A stretch of DNA of 64,000 nucleotides from Cyclina sinensis (lineage: Eukaryota; Mollusca; Bivalvia; Venerida; Veneridae): assembly GCA_012932295.1 (NCBI GenBank), contig JAAONU010000002.1, forward strand, positions 36,701,521 to 36,765,520. Reading direction: 5' to 3'. Each line of letters begins with the position of its first letter. Positions within the stretch are counted from its first letter, which is position 1. The notes below the pieces were generated by a model. That model did not search any database. It saw nothing but the letters and a program-made list of their open reading frames with translations, and was not told the origin of the DNA. A program made the translations under genes and the position numbers. Positions 22,003 through 36,953 of this stretch are shown in pieces.

Positions 22003-25000
22003 GTACATTTGTTTTTTTTCCATAAATATCTATTCTCATGTAGTAGCCATACAGTGATTTTAAGAACGTATGGTATTTTTGTTTCATCGAATGTAAGAAC
22101 TTATATTAATTATTTTTTCACAAGCCATTTTAAAATTACATTATTTTTAGATAATATATGAAAATGAAACGTTACTAAATTTACTGATTTCTTTCATTCA
22201 AATCGAAGTCAGTGTTTGCTGATGGACCACTGACTGCGGACGTGTAATAGTAATATTATTAAAATGACAAATTACACGATAAAAGCGTGGTTGTTTAAAC
22301 AGTCAGATTTGCTTAAACGAACTCCTAGTGTCTCGGTATATTACCTTAGAAACGAAAGAATGTCAAAGCTTTTAGTGATTTTGAAGGAAATCTTTAATTC
22401 TTATTTTAAAAATTCTCGAAATTTTAAAAGTTACTCCGATTTCAAACATGGTACTCATTTAAGACTTTAAAACTATCTGTTAAAAATTACACGCTGTTGC
22501 ATTTACTGTTGTTTTTTTCGAAAGAGTATAAACTCTGAACCGACTCTTTTTCTTACAACATTGATAACTATTCAACTTTACTAAAACTTTCATAAGAAAG
22601 CTAGGTAGGTCAGTTTTTATATGTGGAGGATTTTATTTTTGTTTAAAAATCGTACCTATAACCTGTATATTAAAGATGTTTGAGCACTTACTGCCTTAAG
22701 AAGGGATTAAACTTTAAATATTTCAATAATCAAAATCAGAAAACAGAAAACGAAAAAAAAAATCATTTAAGCAGTTTGCTGAAAACAGAAAAATATTGTG
22801 CAAGCATGCCAGCCGTGTCTGTATGACTTCGGTGAAACGCCTTTTGGTATTTGCCTTTAATAGATTAGTAGTTTTATCAGGATGCTAATAGTTTTTGTTC
22901 CGCTTTTTTCCCACATTTTTTTAATCTCCTGGTCTGTGATACATTATTTATATGAGTAATATTGTCCAGACTTTGTATAAAGCATAAAGGTGTACCGTTT
23001 TATGCAATAATATGTGAGTAATATATCGCGCAATTTTGTGAGACCGGAACATAATCTATCCATCTACAGCTGAAGAGCGTTGCCAACAGAACTTGTAATT
23101 TGAACAATATTAGTAAAAATATATGCCCATCCTTTATGAAATTACGCTAAAAACTGAAAATATGGGATTATTTTAGATAGAAATATTTTTTCCATTCATT
23201 TGATTTAATCTAATATTACAGTCTATTTAATCCCTCTCTTGCTGTTACATTTTCTCAACGGCTATAGCAATCCGTTTTTCTATGTCTTCCAAAGAATAAT
23301 TCAAAAGGAAGTTGAATATTGATTTTTCATTTGCTACCTAATGTTACCAAACTGACTGTGTTTTTCTTTAATTCTGTTTTTAAAACAATTTTATTACCCC
23401 TTCACACGATTCATGTCCGCCTTTATACAGTTTCCATTACTGGTTTATCAGGAAATTAGAAGGGAAAACGGGAATTCGAGAGTACTGTCTTATACAAACG
23501 CCGTAAAATAAGATGTCTATTTATTAACTCTCAAAGATAAGAGGAAGATTATAAATGAACTTTTATCTTCTAAAATCTTTCCATGTTCAACATAAATAAT
23601 AAGCTAAATAATTCGGTATTCTTTAGAGAATTTAATTTGTATCTCAAAGCGTAACTAAATACACTATTTTGAACAGAACCCTATTTTGTCATTGTAGACT
23701 CAAACTGAAAATAAGCATTATGGCTTAAAGCGGAGAATAGCATTATTGCTGAAAGCGGAGAATAGCATTACGGCTAAAAGAAGAGAATATCATTAGGCTT
23801 AAAGCGGAGAATATCATTCTGGCTTAAAGCGGAAAATATCATTATGGCTGAAAGCGGAGAATAGCATTACGGTTAAAAGCGGAGAATATCATTATGGCTT
23901 AAAGCGGAGAATCTAATGCAGTCGCTTATTTTCGTGGCTGATTATTTTTTTACTTAAAAGTTTATTACAGCTTTCGATTATATAAAATAAAAGAAAAACC
24001 TTTTGCTTTTCTACATTATTGTAAGAAAGAAAAAGATGAAGTAATCAGGGATTGTGTATTTTGCGTGGGTAACATTTTCAACCGCTGCATGAAGGTACTC
24101 AGTCAATAGACTCGCCTTAATTGATGGTCATGTAATCATTGCCAACGGCCATTTGTCACGCCAGAGTCATATTACCAAAACTCTTTCACGCAAGCGTGCG
24201 TCTTTCATTTATTTTACAGCGGTTCCTTCATTAAACTAGCATTTTATGTTTCATATTCTAAATTATTCCGTAGTTCAGTAACATGTGCTGACGACATGGA
24301 TTGTATACAATCGTACTGCATCTTTGCCTTTAAACACACTTGTTTCTCAAGTTCTATGAACAATAAGTTTTAATGAAATGCATTGAACTATATGCTTGGG
24401 AACTAAGTTCTAGAATCACTTTTTATATGTTTGTGTAAAAATGTAACTTTAATGACTTGTTTGATTGTAAAGCGCAATAGAATATCTTTATAATTTTTTG
24501 CGCTATATAAATGCAATGTATTTGTATTTATTTATTTTTAGTTAATTTTTTAAAAATATATCACACCTTTTATTAATGAAGTAAAATTTCTAAAGATAAA
24601 GTTTGAGTTGCAACAATTTTGAAAACAGAATCAATGATTTTCAGATATTGACATAAAAAAACAGTATTTGTCACGATTTCATAATTATACATGATGTATA
24701 GACATTTGCCAAAACGAAAGCTTTTGGCGAAAACATGTATCATGTTTCTGTCAATATATATAAGACGTTGACTTGATAAACTTACTTGGTCATTTGCAAT
24801 AAAGCGTGCCTCCTCGTTAATCTTTTGTTTGGTTAGACAAATTATGGCGTAAAATTGGATGTTCGATTTTACTTATATCGATCTATAATATTCATTAACA
24901 CTTTTTTTCTATTATAATTTTTTTTTCTTGGTTACATGTAAAATTCTTAAAAAAAACCCTCAAAGATCCTGCATTCTATGTGAAAGCTTCCATCTGATTT

Positions 25001-25695
25001 TAGAGAAAAAGCCATAATTCTCCCCTGACGAAGAAATACGTCTATAGACCTTAATTTTGTATCACGAGTGCGAATTGATTGTCTGTATTGTAAAAGACAA
25101 ATTTGCCCTGCCGATGATGGGCCGATGACATCATTGATTCACACTTGTCTAAACAAAACCACATCTTGAAGTTTGTTTGTTTATAATGGTTCTGGCTGAA
25201 ATTTGAGAACATATAAGGCTTTTGAAGTGTTCAGAATCGTTATATTATCAACGGCGAACAGGATTTAATTGACATTAGAGTCGAACAAATCAGAACCACG
25301 TTATAAAATGTGACTTTAACACCTTATATTCCCACAGTTGTTTTTAAGAACAGAAACAGGAATAGGTTTAGCACTCTTTTGGATAAATTCAGATCTTTCG
25401 AAATGCAGAAAAAAACTGCTGAATGGAGAAAGTCTTTACTAACATTTTTGGAGAATTCTAATACTTAAACATTTTAAAACGAGGGTGCATGATTGGCCAT
25501 AAATTACGTATGTTTTTTTGAATAAGGTTATCTCGTTTTCGACACAAGTGCAAGTATGAGAGAATTGTTTCAGAGAAGAATACTAAGATTTTTTCTTGTT
25601 CTATACGATTGTTTTATATAGGTGTATAAAGGTATATAGGTTATTTTATATATATATTATATCTTAAAAATGGCATCGAAGCAGGATTATCCCCT

Positions 25696-25734
<39 letters not shown>

Positions 25735-28700
25735 TAATAATAATAATAAAGGGCTGGTAGGTTAATGAGAATATAGAGCGAAGACATTTCAAAGAAATGA
25801 ATAAAAATAAATACTGTAAATGCGGAAAAGAACGACAAAAGCAAGGCTGGAAGCAAGGAATATAATAGAAAGAAAGAAACAAAGAAGGTACTAAGCAAAC
25901 AAAGAAAGAAAATAAAAAAGACAAAGGGAAGAAGGAATGAATTAAAGAAGAAACATATGTTCTGAATGTCAGTCTAAAGTAATTAGTACAAAAGCATGTA
26001 AATCAACTTAATATGTCCAAGCTAGAAGTATTTATGTTCAAGGCCTTTAGAAATCGTTCGTTCTTTGCCTCAAGATAATCATAAATTGATGAAATGCTTG
26101 TGCATAAAAGAAAATCAAATCATGAAAAAATCTAGTTTCTGTGGATAGATCTGCCTTCCGGCTTATATTGATTTCCTCTAAAATTGAAGTAACATTTTAG
26201 ATAAGTGATTGATTTCCGTTATAACATTAAACGGGAAAACTCGTTAATTTCTTGAGCTATGCTTCAAGCCTCAGGCTCTGAACTAGTAATTGTATTAGAT
26301 TTCTCTGTGTGGCTCAATACAGTCTGAACTTTAACAATTCTTTAGAGACAAAGATTCATTCCCCTTTTTGACGCTTTCTTTAATCTGAATTATGGATCAA
26401 TCTAATTGTAATTAGCTCAAATTTGTTGTGAAGTCTTCAGATAGTTTCTGATGAAAGTAAAATTGTTATTTCCGCTTAATTCTCTTTAAAATGGTTATTA
26501 ATTTTAATGGTTTCCATTTTAAGGAATTTAAATCTCTTTTAATGCACAAACGCATCATTCCATATCCATACGGACGCACCAGTTTATATATCAGTTAGAA
26601 AAGATATTTTAAACCAAAGGACTGCTACTCTATTTTTCGTTATAAATAATGCATTTTAAAACAGCGAATTCAACTCTTGTAGAAATAAAAAGGCTAGGAA
26701 ATTGAGAAGTCGTGCCTGTTTTATGCGTGACTTAATTGATTTAAAGAGATACGCAAATCATTCCGAATTCGCAATAAATAAATTTAAGATGTGTAAATGG
26801 TATGACAGAATCAACTGTGGTGCGAATCAGAGAGACCTTTTTTTTCTCGGCACGTTAAAACAATCTGTAAGAATAATAATGGTAATGTATGTGCTGTGTT
26901 TATGCATTTAAAGGCGCTATTTATATTTTCTTTGCGCAAGTGGATTACAAAAGTTGTCCAAAATCTTAGCACATACACGATCTAATTAATAAGTTTGATT
27001 GAGAATATAGAAAAATATAATAACATGTTTTTTATGGGGGATTTCTTGTTTCAGGTATTCTAATAATTTTTTGGGTTTTTTTTCCGCTGCAAAAACAATT
27101 TTCTCTTCTGAGTTACAACGAGCTGGTTATAAATTTGCTCTCCAGATATTTTACATAGATGACATTTTTTTCTTCATATTGACAACCCGTTGGTATACAA
27201 ACTTATCAGCGTATCTGTAGTGTGCACACATTGTTACGTCAGCTATCGATTATATTACTGATACCTCGTGAATTGATGACGTATTGATGACACTTATTAG
27301 CGACTTCGTTTAACAATATTATCACGTGGAGACAGTTCAATACCTCACAATTGCCGATAATTCTCTGAGGGGGAAAGATTTTCATATTTACTGAATCATG
27401 CTCGATTATCGTCCACTTCAGAATTGTTTCCTCTTGACTACTTTCAGATAACTTGTATCCCTCCCAGGGGTTTGTTTGTCCTGTGATATAATCATATTTT
27501 AAGTGTGCTCTTAAACAGATTAAAACTAGTATTCCATTTTCATTGACAATTTTATTTGTCAACTTTATGTATTGCCTTATTTTTATATGTCTTCCTATTC
27601 TTTGTTTTTACAAAGTCGAAGTATAACATTACGCAAATTTAACATTTGTCTTTCGGTTGAATTATCTGCCGCATATCCAATACAGTGATGTGCAATATGA
27701 TGATCGATAAAAAAGGGAAAGTCGGGTTAAGTGTAACATGAAAAGTGATTAATTTTTATATAATGTTAATCAAACAACTTTGAAGAAATGTAACCTTAGA
27801 TGTTCAAAAGAAAATACAATCAAAAACATAATAACTAGTGTGCAAATGTAATAAAAAGTAAACATATTTTTAATAATGATTCTAACATTTGTTTGTTAAA
27901 TGATACACCGTGAACATTAAAAAAAATGACAACAAAGAAGATTTAGTTGTGTATGATAGATTTCCACTAGATATCAGAGAAACTCGTGTAACTGTGTTCT
28001 TCCCAGTAAGAGAGTAAACTACAATGCAAAGACGCTGTTAAAATGTACTCCATAGTCAGAACTCAAGGAAGCTTCCATTGTAAAGTTCAAACGCTATTGA
28101 ACGTCTAAATACGAAAAGCTTACGGTTCTGTTTATCTTACGCCTTCATGTATAAACAACCTTAGCAAATAAAAAAGGGAACTTTTATAAACTTCCTTAAA
28201 ACATCTCCTCCTAGAAATATTCCTGAATTAATTAGTTTACGAAATTGCAATGCGAGTCTGAGATATTTCTATTTTTAGATTTATGAATTGTTTTGTTCGT
28301 CTGCTTTGAGAGGAAATAACGGCAATATGATTATATGTGACTGAAGAAATTTACCAGAAAGTATTTGATGTGTCTGGATTGTAATTAAAACCACCTCTAT
28401 CCTTCTAGTAAGCTGAAAAAGCGTGAACGCTTCGGGAAAATTCTTTTGAAAATTACATCACAATTCCGCAAGACTCGTCAGTTGTAATTTTGTCTGAAAA
28501 CATTGAATAAAGAAATTGAAAATGCAACACCACGTCTGCAGTTTTTTTACGTCTGGGTTTTGTGTGCAAATTACTAACCCTAAGCCTGCTAAATTTCTAA
28601 AATGGATCTGTCCATCTTTCAGCTTTGACAGTACCATTTATCATTTATAGGGGTATTAGTTGTAAAAATACCTACTGAATAGTGAATAAACTGGTCACAA

Positions 28701-31700
28701 AGAAAACCAAAATAACCGGTTAAAACCGCGAATTTTAACTCAGATTCGTAGCATGTTCAATTTTTCTCAGATTTTCTGATTTTACATTTAATTAGTGTAT
28801 TGTTGATAACAGTTATTGTTACAGATGTATCCATGAACATATTGAGGGATGAACGTGACAAATTACCCTGAATCAAAATACTTCTTATTCTTAAGTTATC
28901 ATATTTTTTCAAGTTACACGGTCGGATACTAAAAAGTTTAAAACGGATATTTTTTTCTAAGTTAATTGTACTAATCATATAAAATTTCAGTCATTGAAAA
29001 TTTTAGAGACCACGATGATAAACATAGCCATTTTGTCCTATTTTTCTTCCCGGTGAATATTTTCGTTTCTATATATGGAAACATCTCCGTACAAAATCTT
29101 AAAATAGAAATAACTAATAAACAAAATTATCTACTGCGCTGAACACATAATAAATCGTTCACCTACTTTGTAGCAAAAAAAAAAAGCAAACCAAAACAAA
29201 CATCAACAGGTATGCCTGTCAGAAAATTACGGAAACGGAGGCGTGCTAAAACAAATAAGACGGAGGCGTGTTATCTACAAAATCATACCACGTCAAACTA
29301 TCTTAATTAACTCGGAACAAATTAAGACAAAGACGATGCAACTGATACGCATTACATATAATGACTGCATCAGCCGAAACATTCATACTTACATTTATTT
29401 ACTTGCTATTCGTTTTAATTCATTTGAACAGAAGTGTATAACAAAAGCAGTGGGAAAGAACACATAATTTCAGCCGATGCTCTAGAATCAAAACCCAGTT
29501 TCAGATTGTAATTTGAAACGTACTTGCATTCTTCAAAATGTCACGGTTTGAAAAAAAAGAACTATTTCGAGTTCGTGATGCTGTATTCTAGAATTTCTAA
29601 TATCACTCTGTAGCAAACACAGTTTTTACTATATTTCTTTACTTAGGAAGATCCTTGGTGACATTTCGACTTTAACATTTCTTGACTTTTGCATCAAGAT
29701 TACATCCTCATTATTTTAAAATTTCACGATTTCAAGGAATAACGAGTCCACGATATCAAGACTTTTACATAAAATTTCATGATTTCTAGCTTCACAATTT
29801 AACTGTTTAATCTGAAATTTCATTATTTCAAGAATTCACGATTTTCCGATTTCACGACCTCAACTTAAAATTTTATGATATTGCGTTTTTCCTTAAATGA
29901 CGATTTCGTGATTTCTAGAATTCAAGATTTCATAATTTCACTATTTCAGTAATCCAGGATATCAGGATTTCAGCTTTAAGATTTTGAGGTTGAAATCGTA
30001 TATTCATGAAATCGTGAAATTGTGGAGTTGAGATCGATGATTTGTAGTAAATTGTAGAATTTTAGAAAAAATCGTGAACAAGTGAAATCCAGAATCATGA
30101 ACTCGTGAAATATTGTTATTGATAAAGCTAAGTTCGTTATTGAACTAATGGAATGATGAAGCTGAAATGTCAGTTGAAATGTCAGTACGGGTCTTTCGAA
30201 TTTTCTGACGTTCGTCCTGCATCCAGAAATATAACGTATCTGTTTAATCTATTTTATTCATTTACTTTATTACTTTCTTGACGCAAAATGGTTGTGAATC
30301 TAAGTATGATTTTAAATGCCGTTATTATTATTAAATTATTTACATCTCCTGGACCACCAAAATGAAAAGACATATTGCAGATTCATACATATAGGAACGA
30401 AAACAACAACAAAAACTGTTCACGTGATATCGGGAAAAAGTACACAACAACGTCTGTAAACTACGTGTCTGTCATATATTCTATTCTGTCTGGAATTGAA
30501 ACTTCATCCAGACTGTCAGAAATAGACTGGTTTCCCCAGGAAGATTGCTGATACAAGGAAAATATTTATAAAAGACACTGAAACAGAAAAATTATTTGAA
30601 GCCTTGCATATGTGATTGACTGATATACGTTATACCTTAAGTGTGTGCGTTTGAATTGTTTTGTATCCAAAGATAAGTTCCTGTTACAGAAATAATCAGT
30701 CTAATGAAAGCTTGATATTTGCAAATAGATGCGTCTGGGTAACACAGATTGCTTCGTTCTCACTCGAGTAATGGTAAACCATTAAATGCTATATTTGGTG
30801 TAACCGGCGACAATAATGTTTGTAGATGTAGTATTTTTCACGAAATCGATGTTATTATATTGCCTATGATAACCAGAGAGTAGTTGAATACCTTTGATAA
30901 TGATTGATTATCGAAAAGAGAGTCATAAATGCAAGGGATTTATTATATAGCACTATCTGACCCTTTCAAAGTGCAGATTATACGTACAGAAATGTAGAAG
31001 GTCCAGTTAATGGAATGTTGGTGTAAGGAAATAAAGGCGACGATGTCGAATGTTATGAAGAAGGAAGAAAAAGCACGTAAAAAGTTCCTTATATTACTGA
31101 AGACTTATTATACTTAGTACATATTACCGTAAATAAACTTTGATGGTTGCACGTATCCCAACTCTCTCAGACCATTCAACAAAATTGTGATCATTCTCAA
31201 AGTGTCTCAATATTTTGTTGAGATAGAAAAAAAACCGTATGCTTCCGTGAACTTTAAGTTGTAAATAGAATATATGTTGGTGGTAAATCATACATTTAAA
31301 CTGTATTTAAACTTCATTTTCTCTCTTTCAGATTGTATTCAGCAAACACTGTAGTTCCAGAGATATCCATGACCTTGTAGCACAGGCAGCTGGCTGTAGC
31401 AAGTATGAATCATTTTATCAATCTAGAATGGTCAGAAAATTTAAGTCATGGTGAAATTTCCTGAACCTATCATCCTTCAAAGAAGTATAAATGTAGAACT
31501 GCTTAATTAAATTTAATAGTATATTACACTGTAATAGTTACAAAAATATAACTTATGGTTTTATCAAAAGAGGATCAACAGTTTGTATCTTAAATGGACC
31601 AGCAGTGTACTCAAATGTATAATCAATTTACCAATCAGCGGTAGGTTACATATAACATTTGCCCTTACATAAGTGGTATTGCACAAGTACATGCATGTCT

Positions 31701-34700
31701 GATGTTAGTGGGGTTTGGTTTCGAAAAGGTTAGTCTCAAAAACGTTTACAATGAGTAATTACAAAGTTGACCAGAAAGTACTCTTTATATTTACAGGTAC
31801 TGCGTGATAACTTTAAAAGATCCCAATGGCGCACACATATCAATGTCACCCACAATGCCAAGCAATTCGCCCAGGTACGTGCTTATTCCAGCTTCACCTT
31901 TTTCTAATAATACATTTCAAAAAGATTTTGAAGTAACCAACAATTGCACGAGCTTTGATTTTCTTCACAACCTTGCGCAACTGTATTTCTTCATGCAGGC
32001 TACAAGTTCAAGTGGCCACGAGCTAAATCGTTCAATAGTTCCTATTAATTAGTCGTCCCTGATGACCCGCTCTGATACGGAATAATCCGATTTTGTTTCC
32101 GGAAGGCGTTACGAGTTGTCATCTCTGTCACATTACAATGTTTAATCAAATTATACGGATTCGCATCTGAATAGATACACGTTTGCTATTAAATTCTCTC
32201 TCATTTTTGCATGGTTCTATAATTTTCTTTGTAACTGTTGCTCACCTTTTCGAGCCATAAACTTTATGTAAAGATAATTCATTGGAATATGAATAATAGT
32301 ACCTAAAGCATAAACAGGACAATCATTGAATTATTTATTATGTATTGCTTTACAATGTTTAAAGCCATGAGCTGTTACAGATTAATTATTTAAATGTGAG
32401 TATGAATACTAGAGGCGAAGCCATATGGAAAATGACAGTCTGCTGTGCAAAGGTGTGCACATGTTGTTATTCATGCTTCTTGCAAAATGTGATAGTAAAG
32501 CACTCCTAGCCAACTAACAGTCAATCAACAACCTTTTTGGTAGTGACTTATTGTGATTGCCGTTGTTTGGAGATGAAAGCCATATATATTGTCCTAAACA
32601 TAAAATATATAAATATCTAGTCTTTTAGAGAGAGAGAGAGAGAAAAAGCTACAAACCATAACACGACTCACATCAATCATGATGAAGGGAAGGGTACACA
32701 TTTTTCTCCCGGGCTTCAATGTTTTGATTCAATTTTTGAAAGTAGGCGTCTAAATTAATCGTTCGAATTGTCAACAAAACACTGAACAGGCACGAACAGT
32801 CATGATATTCCTCACGTAGATGCGGCGAAAATCAATTTCTGAAAATGCAAATCACGTGTGCGTTCCGCGGTGAATTTAGTTTGTTCCCACCAGATTGTTT
32901 TGCAATTTGAAACTTAAAGGGACTTGCAGAATTAGATTGATCGGTTTCTTTGCTTACATGAACTTCATACCTTAGTCTCTATAAATGGATCAAAATTAAT
33001 TGCATTCTTTGAAGACGTTCTTTAGTCAATTTCTGCGAAATCGCTCTTTTCACTAGGGACTAATCCAAGTAATAACTTCATTATAGATCAAGCACGGGGA
33101 TTGGTAGTTTAGAATGGAATTAGATTTTCAAGTGTAAGAAGCATATAAATATGTGTTATACAAGTTGATGACATCAGTGTTATTTCTAATTTTTCATCTT
33201 ACAGTTACTATAAAAGTGTAACTATTCTTTTTTTTCTATTAAGCATAGGGTTAAGAACGCTTTGTTCAGACATGACATCATAAAGGTCCATATATTTACA
33301 TGTCTTTTGCAAATGCAAAAAAAGTTGTTTTTCGTTTCCAAGGGCTATACACGTTAGAAGCTCCAGGCTCCATTTTGGCGGTAACTGATATCTCGTTTAT
33401 ATATATTTTTACGGCGTAGCTGTTAAACTCAAACTTTGACCTATTTTATAAACCAATCAAGTTTGCTGATGGAGGTAGTTATCCCAAAGAAATATTTACT
33501 TAAATTTCATAGGTCAAAAAATCAAATCGTTTATTGCATAAGAAAAGGTTACGTGATCATTTAAAGGGGTCTCGTTATTAAAAAGTTTCTGAAATCTTTT
33601 TTCCTGACTACTAGGAATTTAGCAGTAGCAGAAAGCGGTAGCTGTAGAAATTAAATCAAATGTGAAGTTGGCGGTAGCAGTACCAGCAGGAGCAGTAGGA
33701 AAACGTGAATTTGGCAGTAGCAGTACCAGCAGTAGCAGTAGGAAAAACGTGAAGTTGGCAGTTGCAGTAAGAGCAGTAGGAAAAACGTGGTTTAGCAGTA
33801 CGAGCGGTAGCAGTAGATAAAACGTGAAGTTGGCAGTAGCAGTACGAGCAGTAGCAGTAGGAAACTCTGAAATCTGCAAGTGTCTGAAACAGTCGCAGAC
33901 CGGTGCAATCGAACCGGGAGGGTCCCTAGACATCAAAAATAACATTTTCTCGATTTGCACCAAAATACCTGAAAGTCCGAAGAATGTCGGAAACAGTCAC
34001 AGACGGTAACAATGGACTCCGGAGGGTCCCTAAACATAAAAATGACATTTTCTCGATTGGCTCCAAATTCCTGAAAGTCTGCGAAAATTTCAGAAACAGT
34101 CGCAGACTGTATAAATCGACCCGGCAGGGTCCCAAGACATCAAAAATGACATTTTCTCGATTGGCACCAACATTCTTGAAAGTCTGCGAGAGTGTAAGAA
34201 ACAGTCGCAGACCGGTTAAATCGACCCGGGAGGGTCCCTAGACATCAAAAATGACATTTTCCCGATTGGCACTAACATCTCTGAATGTCTGCGAGAGTGT
34301 CAGAAACAGTCGCAGACCTATGCTATAGACCTGGGAGGGTCGCTGCTAGATGTTAAAACATCTTAGACGTTTAAGACTTTCTTTCTGCTATTGATCGTAC
34401 TGCTACTGCCATCTTCAAATTTTTCCTATTGCTACTGCTGTTACTGCTACTGCTGTTACGTCTACTGCTGTTACTGCTACTGCCAGCTTCACGTTTTTCC
34501 TACTGCTACTGCTGTTACTGCTACTACCAGCTTCACGTTTTTCCTACTGCTACTGCTGTTACTGCTACTGCCAGCTTCACGTTTTTCCTACTGCCACTGC
34601 TGGTACTGCTAGTTTCACGTTTTTACTACTGCTCTGCTTTTACTGCTTCTGCCAGCTTCACGTTTTCCCTACTGCTACTGCTGGTACTGCTACTGCCAAC

Positions 34701-36899
34701 TTCACGTTTTTCCTACTGCTCCTGCTGGTACTGCTACTACCAGCTTCACATTTTTCCTACTGCTACTGCTGGTACTGCTACTGCCAGCTTCACATTTTTC
34801 CTACTGCTACTGCTCTTACTGCTACTGCAAGATTCACGTTTTTCCTAACTGCTACTGCTCTTACTGCTACTGCCAAGTTCACGTTTTCCTACTGCTACTG
34901 CTCTTACTGTTACTGCCAACTTCTGCGTTTTTCTTACTGCTTCTGCTCTTACTGCTACTGCCAACCACGTTTTTCTACTGCTACTGCTCTTACTGCTACT
35001 GCCTACTTCACGTTTTCCTACTGTTGTGTACTGTTACTGCTCAGTTCCTGATTGTAACGGGTGGTCATATGTCTTATGTTTACTTTATCTGAACTTTTCG
35101 GACATGATATGCTATCGTAGTGAATGATTTAAAAATTGAAAGAAGCTGCAAAAGCCCGTTTTATAAGTTGAGATGAATATCTCTTTTATGATTATGGTTA
35201 TCCCTTATATATGTTTACAAAGCAATGCCACTATTTTGCTTCGGGGCAGAAGTTAGAATAAGTAGGTGAGAGCTAACGAATGATTTCGACGTAATACTTC
35301 TATTTATTTCTCCTTCTAAAAAAAAATAGATTCTTATAAATTTATCGAGAACGTATTAGAAATTGTGTAATTAGAACATTAGGGCGGCAGGTGTATAGGT
35401 ATTATAGGTACATGCAATTATCTATAATTGCTAAAAAGAGAAGGAAATTGTAGTTATAAAGGTCGTATAAAGGTTACTAGTGCTTTCAGTTTATGTGTTT
35501 TGTCCAATTATGTATCTTAACCTATTTGAAAGACAAACTAAGACTGACTATCAATCTTGAATGAAACATTTTAGTTATATTATTTCTGTATTATTTTTTC
35601 TTAAATTCCGACTATTTGTAGAACTGTGTCAATCCAATATAACGATTTTAGCACTTGAGAAAAATTATGGCCATTTAAAATTAAAACTCGAATAGAACTG
35701 TTGGACTCAAATTTCAAAAATATATTCCCACGATTTTGTCAATTATTTGAATAGAGCTGTTGCAACTTGTCCTAGCAAAAATCTGAAACCGAAGATTTCA
35801 GTCAGATGGAAATGTGTTTGAAGCGTCTAACCAGTATGTTTTATCTTAGCTGTTATATTTTTTTTCAGTTCTTCAAATTTTTTTGTAAGTTATTAGTAGT
35901 CTGAGACTTAATTTGTTGACATTATTTTTCAGTTCACCTTACAAAGTTCAAGTGTCACAGCCAACGGCGAATCAGGGTAAGTAACTGTAGTTCCGTTACT
36001 AAAGAAACATGATTACTGTTTATGCTTATTGCATTGAGCTGAACAGGTTGTAGACAAAAAGAAGAAATCAACAACAACATAAACAACAACAAAAACTAGC
36101 GAGACGTTCGGAACAACATCCCCACCAAAAACGGTTTTAAACTACATGAACATGAAACTAGGCCTCACATTGCAGTTGTGACGCTGTACTTAAAGTTTTA
36201 TACTCAAGCATATCTAAACGACTTCCTTAATTTTAAAATTTTAAAATTAACAGTTACACTTTTTTTCTAAAACAAGAGTAAACTTTTGTTTTGTTTGTGC
36301 CTTTCAGTCTCATTTTTTGTCAGAACTTAAATTTATTTACCATTATAATGAATAACAATCTTTGGAACAAAAACATTGTTAAACTTGTCTAGTGTCGTAG
36401 AAAATAAATTAAATGTCGCGTAAAAAGATGATTCATTGGTTATTCCCTAATTGCAAAAATGTTTACTATTAGTTTTGCTAGCTGATGCATGGGGAACAAG
36501 CTTTTAACCTCAGGGGTATCGTTCTTGAAAGCTTGTTTCCCCTTGAATACTGATCCGCTCCTATCCACTATGACGTCATTAAAATTACGTTTGAATCAAA
36601 GAACATAACCATGGCGCCGTATTTCTAGGCAGTAATAAATAAATCAAACTTAACTTAACTGAAGATAATTTCCGAATAAATATTTGTTTTAATTCATGTT
36701 TAATCCTTAACTAATTTGAAACAACATCATGTTTCTGTTAACTGACGTTGCAATACCAACACAGTGATGTATCTGTTTTTACTTTACCTACACGTTTGTT
36801 GATAAAATAATTGATATTTGCGACTTCCTGGTAGTTTCATAAAATTAATTTTAAAGTAATTCTATCAGACTGAGAGGGTCCCAAAACTACCTAAAGTAT

Positions 36900-36953
<54 letters not shown>

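Larger units (their letters stand above)
22003..31331 (+). other. PDE9A intron 1 (9.3 kb)
   Basis: No further exon recognised. It contains the 25-bp array (23.7 kb), a SINE/LINE-like tail (24.5 kb), an (AAT)n microsatellite (25.7 kb) and a quasi-palindromic minisatellite (29.7-30.1 kb). Confidence 0.7.

Noticed and set aside
25664..25924. Tyr/Leu-rich minus-strand ORFs
   Set aside because: They are created by the (AAT)n microsatellite and the adjoining AG-rich sequence.
33619..34848. Leu/Tyr/Thr-rich ORFs of up to 139 codons
   Set aside because: They are translations of the CTACTGCTACTGC-type repeat arms of the foldback element and appear on both strands.
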